From Aldrovandia affinis (lineage: Eukaryota > Chordata > Actinopteri > Notacanthiformes > Halosauridae): a stretch of DNA of 64,000 nucleotides. The position numbers were made by a program, and so were the translations under genes. The stretch is taken from NCBI GenBank assembly GCA_029706075.1, contig JAINUG010000039.1, forward strand, positions 4,778,001 through 4,842,000, read 5' to 3'. Numbering within the stretch: the stretch's first letter is position 1; each line of letters begins with the position of its first letter. Below the pieces are notes generated by a model. That model was not told the origin of the DNA. It did not search any database and worked only from the letters and a program-made list of their open reading frames with translations. Of the stretch, positions 29,001 through 42,300 are shown piece by piece.

Positions 29001-29697
29001 TATGGTGAGGCCACGACTGATGCCCATCAGTCAACTGAGGTTGCTGTGTGGGAGTGTAGTGGGAGGGAATGTAACCTTGGTTTTTAGCTGAGCGGGCCAA
29101 TCGTATCGCTTGTTGTGCGGAGCGGCCGGAGAGGAAAACCCCCAGCAGACCCCTGTTCCACTTGTGTGAAGAGAAGCGATAACTGCACGCTGTATCAAAT
29201 GTCCCAAAACAGGTTTAATAGTAAAATTATATTATTATATTATACAGTATTATCCACACCTGACAAAGGCCTACACAGGTGGAAAGGTTGCACTTCTTTC
29301 TTTTCACTGATTGAGAAACCCTCCCTGTTCCAGAGACACGATGCCCAGTTCACAGTGATCCAGCTGGTGGGAATGCTGCGTGGCATGGCGTCGGGCATGA
29401 AGTACCTCTCGGACATGGGCTACGTGCACAGAGACCTGGCCGCCCGCAACATCCTGGTCAACAGCAACCTGGTGTGCAAGGTGTCCGACTTCGGCCTGTC
29501 CCGCGTGCTGGAGGACGACCCCGAGGCCGCCTACACCACCAGAGTGAGTGTGAACTCTCAATGTGTATGGCTGAACTGTTTTGGACATGTTATCTAAATC
29601 GAGCACTCTATAGCCTATATCAGTAAAGTTTGTTGCAGTACCAGAGAAGGCTGGGGATACACAGACACACAGACACATGCACATTCATGCACGCAAA

Positions 29698-29729
<32 letters not shown>

Positions 29730-32700
29730 CTGCGCATACATACACTCTGTGACACAAACCCAGACATATACACACACAGTCATTCACTCACCCTCACTCA
29801 CTCTCACACACACCACACACACACACACACACGATTAATATTCAGATCTGTTTTTGTAAACATATCATCCAACACCCTTGGAGCCCTGTCAGTCCTGGGA
29901 TTGTCAGACCCTAGGTCTGCAGGTTGTACGTCAGCAGGGATTGGGAGAGGGGAGGAGCTATTTTTCACCTTACTTTGATTTGACTGTGAGTCTGTGGAAC
30001 ACTGAGCACCAGTGGAGAGAAGGTGTGGATGGTACCCACAGGCCCAAATCTACACACTGTGGCTCACATTCTTCCTCCACACCACACGCTGTATTAATCA
30101 CCTCATACACTCTCTCTCCAGAGCAGAAGATAGCAGAAAGTCACTGCTCATGAGACAGATTTTAGAACACAGTCATGTCACTGAATGGCTCCAGAGCATT
30201 TAAATTTGGAAAATGAAGCGTGTTGTTTTAACATGCCGAATTAAACAAAACAGTGGGTATTCTAGCTGTTGATTCGTCTTTGGGCTCTAAACCCTGAAGA
30301 TAATATTAAACTAAGAATCACAGTCTTGTTCTGAATGTATTTAATGTTTTTCTTTCTTCCACATTCCTGTGATATTTTTATTAAATACACGAATGTTTAA
30401 ATAAGACCTTTCAAGTAAAGCGTGTTTATTCTCATTGTATATTTTACAATGACACTAGATACTGTGAAATGGGCATAATGTTCAAAGCTGGTCTTATTTC
30501 ATGTGACGGTGTGCGCTGGTCGGAATGTTTCACATGGTTTTCCGCGGCTGAGTGGTGTTCGGTCTCACGGTTATGACATCATCAAACCTGTCAGCCCGCC
30601 ACCCACTCGCGTCCTCTCCCGGCAGACAGTTCCCAGGACGGTCCGTGGTGAGAAAGTCAAATTGCACATCAATTAGGGGGTAATCTGGCTACCCACAGGG
30701 CTCTGGCTGTTTGTCTGAGCTCACGAGGGAAGGCCGCACACAAGCAGGTTTATTTTCTGAGGGCTGTGTGTTTGCACAGAGCGGGGGCAAGAGCTGTGTG
30801 ACTTGGCCGTGGCACGGTTAGCTTTGGCTCCCCTCCCGCCCCCTCGTAGGCACAAGGCACGGAGCACAGAGAAGCCCCGGCAGCCCAACACAGACCCTCT
30901 CAATAGCCGTGTACACAGACCCCATCCTGCAAGAAAACGCTGGAGATGAAACGAGGGGATACAGCACTGGAGCATTAATGTGGTTCAGCCCACGTCCCGC
31001 TATCAGCCTTTCACATTTGCATCTTTTTGTAGTTGGGAGGTCTATTCAGTTTGTGCCAAACAGGAAATAATGCATGTTTTGTTCTGCTGTTTTCACATTC
31101 AAGTCTTGAATTTGATTAATTGTACTGTCTACTGTTACTTTATGATATCAAGGGGCTACTTAAAAAAGGTAGCTTGAGTGGATGGCAGGCTAATTTTAAC
31201 TGTAGCACTTATGAAATAACATAATATATACTTTGGTATACTTTGGTAAGGTGAAATACAAAATATTGAGATATTTTTAACATTATACTTCACAGCTGCT
31301 CTGTAATCTATATTAACCCCTTAAATGTCATCCCCTATTTTTGGCATTCACGCCTATTTGGACATACCCAAATATAACAGTTCATAGCTCAAGAACTGTG
31401 ATGGCCATATGCCTGCATATGGTAGAATTTGAAAGGAAACATCAAATAGCATGTAGACACAACACAGCCCAAAGTACAGAAGATCAAACACACTATAAAG
31501 TAGGCTTTTTTTGTGTATAATCTCATGTTTGAAAAGCAATGAGTCACATTTAATTATATACCTGTGGATGTGTGTGCATGCCTTCTCCAACATGTCAACT
31601 AAGTCTGTGCAAAAACAGACTTCTAGACCCGAGGGCTCATGAACTATAGGCATTTTAGGTGTCACTGGTGTCTCCAAGTGTCCCAAAACCTATCCAGGGT
31701 GGCCAAATTAGCCCAAAGATTTGTATTAATTTATGTGACACTGGAAAACATACTAAAACGTTTATATGACTATAAAATCCGTTTTTATCACCCAAACCAT
31801 TATGAATTGTTATTTTGCTCAAAAAACAGATACTAATGTGATGGCTCGAAGTGTCTCCAAATGTCTCCAAGTGGCACAATTCCCTTCTGTGACACTGAGA
31901 ATCACACTACAACATGTTGTTGCCTATGGAACACACAGCCAACTAAAGTCAAACTTAAGAACTGGATAGCAACAACAGAAGTTTTTTTCCCCCAATGGTA
32001 AAAAAGTAACCAACAAGAATTTACCATTACCAATTTAAAAAAACAAACACAGAAACAGCTGTCAAAATCATCAAATATAATTATAATAATAATGTATAAT
32101 ACAGTATATAAACAATATAACAACTTTGTTTAGCCAAGACAAAATTGAACTTCTGGCAATTGTCTGCCATCTATTTACAGTTTTAGTTAGTGTTCTTTCG
32201 TCACGCAACACAGGGAAAGCTATAACTTATTTTGGTTGTTCCAGTCATTGAAGCAATCTCCGTCACAGGACATAAACTTGATAAGTGTCCTCTGGTGGCA
32301 GAGCAGGCTCTTCCGCCGACTAGCTGATCGGTAGCTACTCACCGGTTGTAAACGGGATCCTGGCTGTCGAAACGGGTCTTCTTTCGGGCTTTTGGTATTA
32401 TAAAACCAAATAATAAATCCAAATAAACTAGGAGAAAAGTGTAAAGAGTTTTCCTAAACTGAGCACTCCAATCGCATGTATCTTCATTAGCATCACAATG
32501 TGTGCATAACACACAGTAAATGCAAACCAAAGGAAACCTTATATCATTGTAAAGGATAGCCCATTCACTAGAACCCTAGACAAAGTTCAGCATATATGGA
32601 GGGAAATATTATCAATTATGCCTCTGGATCATGTCACATGATCATATTACTGGTGGCGCTGGTTGACATTCAGGGGGTGGCTGTTTGGCCAATACTTATC

Positions 32701-35700
32701 GGAGAATGATGAGTGTGGGCTTATTTTGTAGAAAAGATTTACCATCGCGAGGATACAAAACTTTCCTATGGGAAACATACTTACATATCTCGTAAAACCC
32801 AGGAGAATCACATCTTTGCTGTTGTTGGCGATACGAAGCACATAGAAAACATTGTAACTCACTCGATTTGGCTTGCTCTTGGGCCAAAGCAAGAGTTCAT
32901 ATTCAGTTATGGGGTTAATATAATCCTGGTATTCTCCATAAACAGCCAAATTAAATAATGTGATATCAAGGAAACCTTACTATTTCAATGCACATGCAAG
33001 GGTGTCCATTCTAATTATGTGATAGATCCCTTTTCACAAGACTGACATGCAGTAGGGTACTGATTTATTGTAACTGTTTAACCCATATCCGCCAAACTAC
33101 AGGATTTTCCAGTACACCGCGCAAACCCTTAATTCACCGATCTACGGAAAATCCCGTAGCAGAAATTCAATGAAATTGAAATGCGTGTTGAGGTGCAACG
33201 TCCAAATATTAGATCATTATATAACAAACACATGGGGGGTGTAGACTTCGCTGACAAAAAATGTCCTGTTAGAAGAGACAAACAAAGTCACTAAAGTGGT
33301 ACTATAAAATAATTTGGTGCAGGCTTGACATCGCTATCCTAAATGCTTGCATTGTTTATAATAATGCTCATAATACAAAGATGAAATTGCCTGACTTCAG
33401 AGAGTCTCTATCAACGAACTTGATAGGTATAAGCTACGGGAAACCACTGGCCCCACACACCAAAGCGAATGGAAAGTGCTCGTACTTGTAAAGTACGTTT
33501 AACGTGTTGACACAATTTTCATTTGTTTGGTATGTGAAGTGCGTGTGTGTTCTGATCCAGGTTTTGGTCGCTTCCATTACCAGAAGTTCACGTGGGAAAC
33601 AGCAAACAATCAACTGAAGTAAATAACATTGGACTCGCTTTTTCTTTTGTGTTTTCTCAGGGGGGGAAAATTCCGATCAGGTGGACAGCACCTGAGGCCA
33701 TTGCTTACCGCAAGTTCACCTCGGCCAGCGACGCCTGGAGCTATGGCATCGTGCTGTGGGAGGTGATGTCCTATGGAGAGAGGCCTTACTGGGAGATGTC
33801 CAATCAGGATGTGAGTGTTTGGGAGGTTGATGTCCTATAGAGAGACGCCTTACTGGGAGATGTCCAATCAGGATGTGAGTGTTTGGGAGGTTGATGTCCT
33901 ATAGAGAGAGGCCTTACTGGGAGATGTCCAATCAGGATGTGAGTGTTTGGGAGGTTGATGTCCTATAGAGAGAGGCCTTACTGGGAAATGTCCAATCAGC
34001 AGAGGGGCGTGGAGGCAGACAGAGCCCACCAATGCTTTATTTAAGTTATTATTAATGATTAATTATTATTATTATGAAAAATATGTTTCGAAGCCTTTTT
34101 ACAGATAAGCACCATACAGAAATTAAACTGATCAATTGTGACAGAGCAACTCATTATTCTGTCATTACTTAAATTTGGGGTGATGTAGGTGATCAAGGCG
34201 GTGGAGGAGGGGTACCGGCTGCCTCCCCCAATGGACTGCCCCGCCACCCTGTACCAGCTAATGCTTGACTGCTGGCAGAAGGACCGGAACAACCGGCCCA
34301 AGTTCGACCACATTGTCAGCATCCTGGACAAGCATATCCGCAACCCAAGCAGCCTCAAGATCATTGCCAATGCTGCCCCCAGGTAAGCCCTGCCCGCAAG
34401 CCTCAGAGGCTAAATATGGGGGAATATGCTCTCCCCCAAATCATATCCCCCAAAACACCATTACCCAAATCACATTCCCCAAATCACATTACCCCAAATC
34501 ATATTACCCAAATCACATTCTCTAAATCAAATTACTCAACCCATACTCCCTTAAATCACATTACCCCAAATCATATTACCCAAATCACATTCTCTAAATC
34601 AAATTACTCAACCCGTACTCCCTTAAATCACATTACCCAAATCACATTATCCCCAAATTATCCCCCTTTGCTGTTTTTGGGTCATATCACATCCTGCTTA
34701 TTTGTAACCATCTTTTTCCCCCGCTGTTACTGTAATGAGAGGAAATGGTTTTCCGCTTCCACGAGACTCATCTATCCAGTGTTAAGACTTTTTCCTTTTT
34801 TGTCGAGCTGTTGTTCATCAAACAGCTGGCCTCCTTTAATTATGCCTCGCTATGACAGTGATCTATGTAAAGGGTGTGATATTTGAACTGGATCGTTTTT
34901 AATTTTTAATTTGTTTTCCGAGACCAAACTTTTGGGGGATTTTGGAATAAATTGGCGGCGGGATTATCCTGAGACAGACGGCAATTGTCAGGAACAATTA
35001 ATGACTTCCTGTTTTCTAAATGTTGGTCCTCATGCAAACATGCCTCATCCCATCCCCTCCCTCCTCCTCTGTCTTGTCTCCACTACTCCTCTAACTCTGT
35101 CTTTTCTGTCGTCTCCTGTTTTTATTGCCCATGCTTAAAAAAACAAAATCCAGGAAATCGCAAGCAAAGTTCTTTTCACTTTTTGTGTGGGCAGCGGAAC
35201 AGGGAGAAGACATGGAGGCGCATTAATGGTGACTAATGATTTCTGAAGAACGTGAAAATGAGTCACAGGGAGGTTTGCTTGTAGTTCTCCTGACAGGCTT
35301 TTAACACGGAAGGCCCGGGAGCTGGCAGTAGGTGATTTATGGCGTGCATTAACACCTCCGGACAGGCTCCTCAGGACCCCGGCCGCAGCTGCGCACGGTC
35401 CCCCGGACCCCGTCTGTCCATTATGGTCTGTGCCAGCGGAGCACGAATCCTCTGCAGGCAGGCCCCTGGGCCGGGCTAAACCACCTCAAAAGCGGGGGGG
35501 GTTGTTGCAGCTGGTGGAGAACAGGGGCACTCCCCCAGTTGGACTCCGCGGAGGCGCTGTGGTCCTCTCCGTCACCAGAGACGCATTCCTGTTCGTGACT
35601 GAACTGCCCAGATGTCTTTTCCTTGAAGGAACGGGGCCAGCTTTTCTCCCACTTTCCTCTTGGATCTCCCAGGAGGGACTTTAAGAACATGATACAACAC

Positions 35701-38700
35701 AGCCATGGTTATTCAGAGGTCATCCTACAAATGGAAAAGCGTACAAAAGGGAACGACAACAAAAAAAAAAAACAAGACAGTGCTTGTCTACCCTTCTTGC
35801 TCTCCCTTTAGCTTGTTTTTATATATATATATATATATATGGAGAATCCTCGGGGTTTGAAATCCAGCAGTTCAGTTGCACCCTAAACAACAAAGATTAT
35901 TTTACATTCTGTTTCTTTTCTCTTATTCTCGCTGTGTTGCCGTTATTTATTAATGTCATTCATACACAGTGAGATTTCTCTGCTGTATCTGTATCTGAAA
36001 ACAAAGAGACAAAGTGAACTGAAAAAAAAGTGCAGAGCGATACTAAAGAAACGGGTTCGTCGGCAGTTCACCTCAAAAGTGTGCCGCTTAAGAAAGTTAT
36101 TTTGATTGTGGGTTCTGAATCAACAAGCCTTGTGACACAGCCCGGAGTGTTGCTTCTCACAGTTTTAACAGCTAATAATGAAATGTAATTTTACAGCTCA
36201 GCACCCAAACTCCTCCCGAAGGCTCAGAATGCTTATTTTTCTTCACCTTTATACTGTTTTATACCTTATTCACTGTTTCATGTAATAAGTGTATATCCCC
36301 ACCTTGTTCTTCGGAACGTTGGGAATATAGTGGCTGACCGAGCACAATGGCCTAAAAACACATTGGATTTATATTTATCCCTGTTTTCTTCCGATTACAT
36401 TCAAACACAGTACGCGGTTTGTTTTTCCGGTTTTTATTATATTTTTTCTGCTGAAGGGACACATTGCTTTATTTCTCTGAGGACCTGTATCATCTGCAGT
36501 TCCCCAGGTGACTACCTGGATTTCATCTCTACCCACCACTGAATCACGCGTGTCAGCAACAACCATAGCAGTAGTTCGGCACTGTTGCAGTCTATGCTGT
36601 TCAGCTGCAGCACACACTGTTCAGTTACAATACGCACTGCTCAGCTGCAGCACACACTGTTCAGCTGCAGCACACACTGTTCAGCTGCAGCACACACTGT
36701 TCAGCTGCAGCACACACTGTTCAGCTGCAGCACACACTGTTCAGTTACAATACGCACTGCTCAGCTTCAGTACACACTGTTCAGCTGCAGCACACGCTGT
36801 TCAGTCACAATACGCACTGCTCAGCTTCAGTACACACTACACACTGTTCAGCACTGTTGCAGTACACACTGTTCAGTTGCAACACGCACTGCTCAGTTGC
36901 AGTACACACTGTTCAGCACTGTTGCAGTACACACTGTTCAGCTGCAGCACACACTGTTCAGATACAATACGCACTGCTGAGCTGCAGTACACACTGTTCA
37001 GCACTGTTGAAGCACACACTGTTCAGTTACAATATGCACTGCTCGGTTGCAGTACACACTGTTCAGCACTGTTGCAATACACACTGTTCAGCTGCAGTGC
37101 ACACTGTTCAGTTACAATATGCACTGTTCAGCTACAGTACACACTGTTCAGCACTGTTGCAGTATGCACTGTTCAGTTACAATATGCACTGTTCAGCACT
37201 GTTGCAGTATGCACTGTTCAGTTACAATATGCACTGTTCAGCTGCAGTACACACTGTTCAGCACTGTTGCAGTATGCACTGTTCAGTTACAATATGCACT
37301 ATTCAGCTGCAGTACACACTGTTCAGCACTGTTGCAGTATGCACGTTCAGTTATAATACTCATTGTTCAGCTGCAGCATACGCTGTTCAGTTTGTGGAAA
37401 AAAAAGGCTGCCAGGATTCGCGCCAAAAACAAATAGAGAAATGTTATCACTCCCATCCATGTCTTTCTGGAAGGACTCCTGGTTAAACGCAGAATGAGTT
37501 GTAAAATTGGATTCCTAGTTAAGGCCCTTAAAAACCCATCGAAGGGGTAAATCTGATTATACAGGACCTAAATGTTCCTGTCACCTTATTTGTTTTATTG
37601 GACAGAAAGCCTTGTAGGTTTTTAAATCCTCTTGTCCCGAACAAGCATGGATTAAGGGGAATGGAACGGATACTCCATAACTCTATTACATTGTAAGTCT
37701 GGATAAAATATCCGCACGGAGAGTTTTTCAGTTAAAAAAAGGCTTAAGATTCTTTCGAATATTCTCCAGAATATTTTGGCATACTGCCTTTTTCAGTGAA
37801 ATGGGGTTAAAGGCAAATGGCTACCTCATGCATGTTTATTCTAAAACGTCTCCACAGGTTTAAAACTTCTGGTTTTGTGACAACCTTACACCTTGTGTCC
37901 ACTTTGTCTGTCCTCCCACATACAGAGGGGCAGATGGGTATTGCTGTGCTGATACTCAGGGTGTATGTGCTTTCCTTTGTTGATTTTCGCCAGGCATGAC
38001 ATTAAACAAGCTAAATCACCTCACAACCTGCGCCCAACTCCCTCTCATGACTAATGAGGATAAATAGTATTTCTGAGCCAACTGGTAATGATCAAATATT
38101 CAAACGGATAAAAATACCACTTAATCAGTTTCCAAATTCAATTTCTCTATTGTCTGTCTATTTGCCCAAATGTTTTTCTCAGTCTATTTGTCTAAATCAA
38201 TGTATTGTTCTACAATCATACAAGCATGAATATAGTGATTCGTCTCTTTCGTAATTCATGGTGTAGTGCAGAGATAATCCTTTCAGCGGCGTGTGAATCT
38301 TTAGCCTACTTTCTCATTAGTGACATTTTCTTGTCCGAAACAAATCCAGTCTTCCGATTCCCTTTTCAGTGTCTCTGTCTGTTTGAGTTTAGCCCAAAGC
38401 GAGAGCCACGGTCACTCAGTAAAACGGCCGATGAGGGGCTGAGCCATCGGCTAATGGTCGCTGTCCCGCCTCTCCCTCTCTCACGATAGCCCAGAGAACA
38501 TGCTGCTGGACAGGATGGGCGCTGACTTCGCCACGTTCCGCTCCATGGGCGACTGGCTGGAGAGCATGCAGACGCTGCCCTGCAAGGACGTGTTCAACGG
38601 GGCCAGCTACAGCTCCTGCAACACCCTGGCCAAGGTCTCGGCAGAGTAAGACACCCTTTCTCCCCGGAGCTTTGTAAGAATGCACTGTTTTCCCCCTGTA

Positions 38701-39303
38701 ACTATTGCTACATGCACTAACGAGGCCTGTAATGTGCACATCCGCAAGTGCGCATTGGTGCCAGACCGAGGACGAATGTCAAAAAGATGAGAAAACGCGA
38801 GCACAGTGTAATGCTCTCAAAGTGAGTTTATTTGCCGGACCACAAAGACAACATTCACCTGACATTGGAGAGCTACCTCAGTGTAGCGTTGAATAAACTC
38901 ACTTTGGGAGCATTAAACTCTGTGCGGGACATTTTTCCTTTTGAACTATTATTACGTTACCACAAAAGTACAGTTAATTAGCAGTTTGTGTGCATGAACG
39001 TGACTGTCATCCACAATTTCAGCTAATTTTGGATGACATTCACTAACAAATGTCTCAAACAAAAACCGTGAATGTAGAAGTTGTAGCAATAGTCTGTACT
39101 GTCCTGATAATGTACTCTTTAAAAAGTCATTGCCATTTTTAGCTGTTAAAATAACAGATGTTCAGACTTCTCCCTGAGAAAATTACTGTGGACTGTGTTT
39201 AATTAGTCTTCATGTGGAGTAGGCTACTAACTCCGTCACTGCAAGACTCCTGAAAGCATGCCAGCTCTTCTAAGAAGAGAAAAAAAGAGGAAAGAGACTG
39301 TTA

Positions 39304-39358
<55 letters not shown>

Positions 39359-42300
39359 ACATGTGTGCATGCGTGCAGGTGTGCGTGTGTTGTGATAAAT
39401 GTTTTGTCTTGATTTAGATGTGGAATGAGCATATAAAGTCTTGTTCATGGCGTCATAAACAAACGTTTCTCTAGTTCATTCCAGAGTCCTGCTTTTTCAG
39501 GCTGTGGAATTGTAAGAGCTCTGTGTTCCAGACAGCAATAGCTGAGTTGTGCTTATTTGCACGCAGTGTGTTTACACGGCCTTCTATTGCGGCGGGCCTT
39601 TTTGCTCTGATTTGAGATCAGACGAGACGCAAACAAGCAAAGTATGGTTCCCTTCAGCGAGTTCCCCTCGCTCTGCCTGCTGCAGTCACCCTGATTTATT
39701 ACCTCGAGCTCTCACATGAAAGACGTTCGAAAATTCACCTCCCTTCAACCCAGGGGCACAGATTTAGGAAATCTCAGAAATGTGGCAGCTGTGTTTTGAT
39801 TTTAATCAGTAATGACTGTGCCTTAGCCAATATAGTCCACCAAGGGGGGGGGAAGACATCAGAAAAAATGGAACAGCAACCCTGACAGACTCTACCAACT
39901 GAGAACCGGGGTTTAGGTTCATCGAATCTGGCAGGTTCTATGGTTATGGAATATATTCCCTTAAAATAAGCCTCTAATAATGAGCTTGTCTTCCTTCTGC
40001 CATTGTGTTTATTGGTGCTAGTGGGAAATTCTGTATTACGGCATGCCAAAGATGGTTTCTCTGTGTGAATGCGCTCCCTGGAGACAATTCGTTCCGTTTA
40101 ATTAAGTAGGTATTTAGTAGCGTAAATAATTAGCCATTTATAATCAAGACGATCAAAGCTCTGGTCTTTTGAGCAGCTGCTGTGTTTTATATTACCGCCT
40201 GGACTAAGGACCCGAAAAGAGACCAGCAAACAATGAAAGCTTGCGTTGTGTAAGCTTTTTGCTCTGATGTAAATAATTGCATGGAAATAGTCTATAAATA
40301 AATAGTGTATAAAATTCTCACCAATGGCAGAGACTTAAAGAGTCATGCCTGTCTGACAGATGTCCGCCCCAATTAGGGACAGACCTGAATGCCAGCATGG
40401 TATGCGCTAGCTGGTCACTGTGTACCCGGTTGGAGATTTGCATGTCAGATTTCCTCTGACCGTTCCTTCTGTTCGGTCCAGTGAAATGAAATCCTGACCA
40501 CCCTGCATGGAATGTGGCAGCTGCCTGCGCTCTGACTCAGCTTTTGACTGGCAATATGGAGCTTCTTCATTTTTTTCACGTATTGATTTTTTTCTTCTTC
40601 TCTGAACGAACCAGCTTCGTGAAGAATCGGCATTGTACAGGGCACAGCTGAAAGAGGCAACCCCACATGAAATGTTGATCTTGAAAACTATTGCCGTAGG
40701 TGCTGGTGGGTTTGAACAGGAAATGATAAGACAGGGAAAGCATCCAGCCTTTGGCCTCTGCGTGTGAACTTGGAGTAGCTCGCAATGCCGTCTCTTGCAG
40801 TGCATTTGTGTTCCATTTTCTGTTGTTGAAAACACCTTTCACCTCAGCATGTATCTCTGTTGTCCTCTTTTTTTCTCTACACCACACCACAGCATTTTCC
40901 CTGCTCACTTTTTGTTTGTGAAAAGGAGGGGCACAGATGCTTTGACTGGCTTTGGGACCAGGATGGAGAGAGTAAAGGGCACTGCCACAGTGTGTGGAAT
41001 TGCAGTCTGTTTAATTTTAGTCTCATAATTCCCAGACCTCCCTCCTGCAAACAGATGGGCCACACAGAACTGTGCGAGTGCTGTTGTGGTGGCCATTTTG
41101 TCTGCTTCTTTTTGTTTTGTTTTGTTGATTTTCCATGACAGGGAATTGCTGGAGGGAGTGAATTCACTTCTGGGTGTTGAGTGTCTACTCTGTCTCCTGA
41201 AACAGAAATTGTCTGGTTAAAGTTATGCATAGCACTGTCTGTCTGGGGCTATCAATGATTGGTTAAATAGGAATGGATCTTTTGAGGGAACTACAGCTTT
41301 CAGAATAAGAGTCATCTGTGAAATGCAATATGCTAAAAATAATTGGCCAAGAAGTGTACTGTATTGATAGATTCAAGGACTTTTTTTGCCACTCCACTGT
41401 TGCTTTTTAAAAATGTGTTTATGCCATATAGCAGACGCTTTTATCCAGAGCGACTTACAGTAGTGAATGCACACATTTTTCAGTATATGTGGTCCCAGTG
41501 GGAATTGAACCCACAACCTCAGCATTGCCAATGCCATGCTCTACCTACTGAGCCACACAGAACCTCGTTCGCAATTTCAACTTTCTTGCAGATGGCAGCG
41601 TTCAATAATTTTTCCATTTATCCCTGCTGATGAGAAGCACCCTCATAACAGAATACCGCCACCACCATGCTATACAGCAGGGATGGTGATCTTTTGGTGA
41701 TGTGCTGTATTGTGTCGTCGCCAAATGTAACGGTTTGCATTTAGGCCAAATATGTCTATCTTGGTTTCATCTGACATTTTTTGCCACATGGCTTCAGAAT
41801 CTTCAGAGTATTTTTTTGCATACTTCAAACAGGACTGAATGTGGACTATTTTGAGTTGTGGCTTCCTTCTTACCATCCTACCATACAGACCAAAATTGTG
41901 GCAAGCTTTCTGTATTATTGACACATGCAGATATTGACCACTTTTTGCCATAAAGTCCTGTAGCTCCTTCATAGTTGCCATTGGCCTCTTGGTGGCCTCT
42001 CTGATCAGTCTCCTTCTTGCTCGGTCATCCAGCTTGGATGGACGGCCTCACCTAGGCAAGGTCCTGGTGGTGCCATGCACCTTCCACTTCTTAATTATGG
42101 CCTTGACCATGGTCCAAGAGATATTTAAGGCCTTTGAAATCTTTCTATACCCATTTTCTGATATGTGCCTTTCCTCTTTATTCCAGAATTCCTTTGGAAG
42201 CTCCTTGTTACTCATGCTGGATTCTTTGCTCTGAAATGCACTATCCAGTAGTGGAATCCTCTAGGAACATCTGATTTTATTCTGAAGTAGTGAGAATCAT

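Noticed and set aside
32339-32949. Minus-strand frames in the unassigned intron 13 block as a transposase
   Set aside because: I could not find a catalytic motif or zinc finger. They are too short and overlap each other in different frames.
36508-37356. A 282-codon frame with Cys/His/Ser-rich repeats
   Set aside because: It is translation of the 20-bp minisatellite. Overlapping long frames in other phases show that it is not selected for coding.
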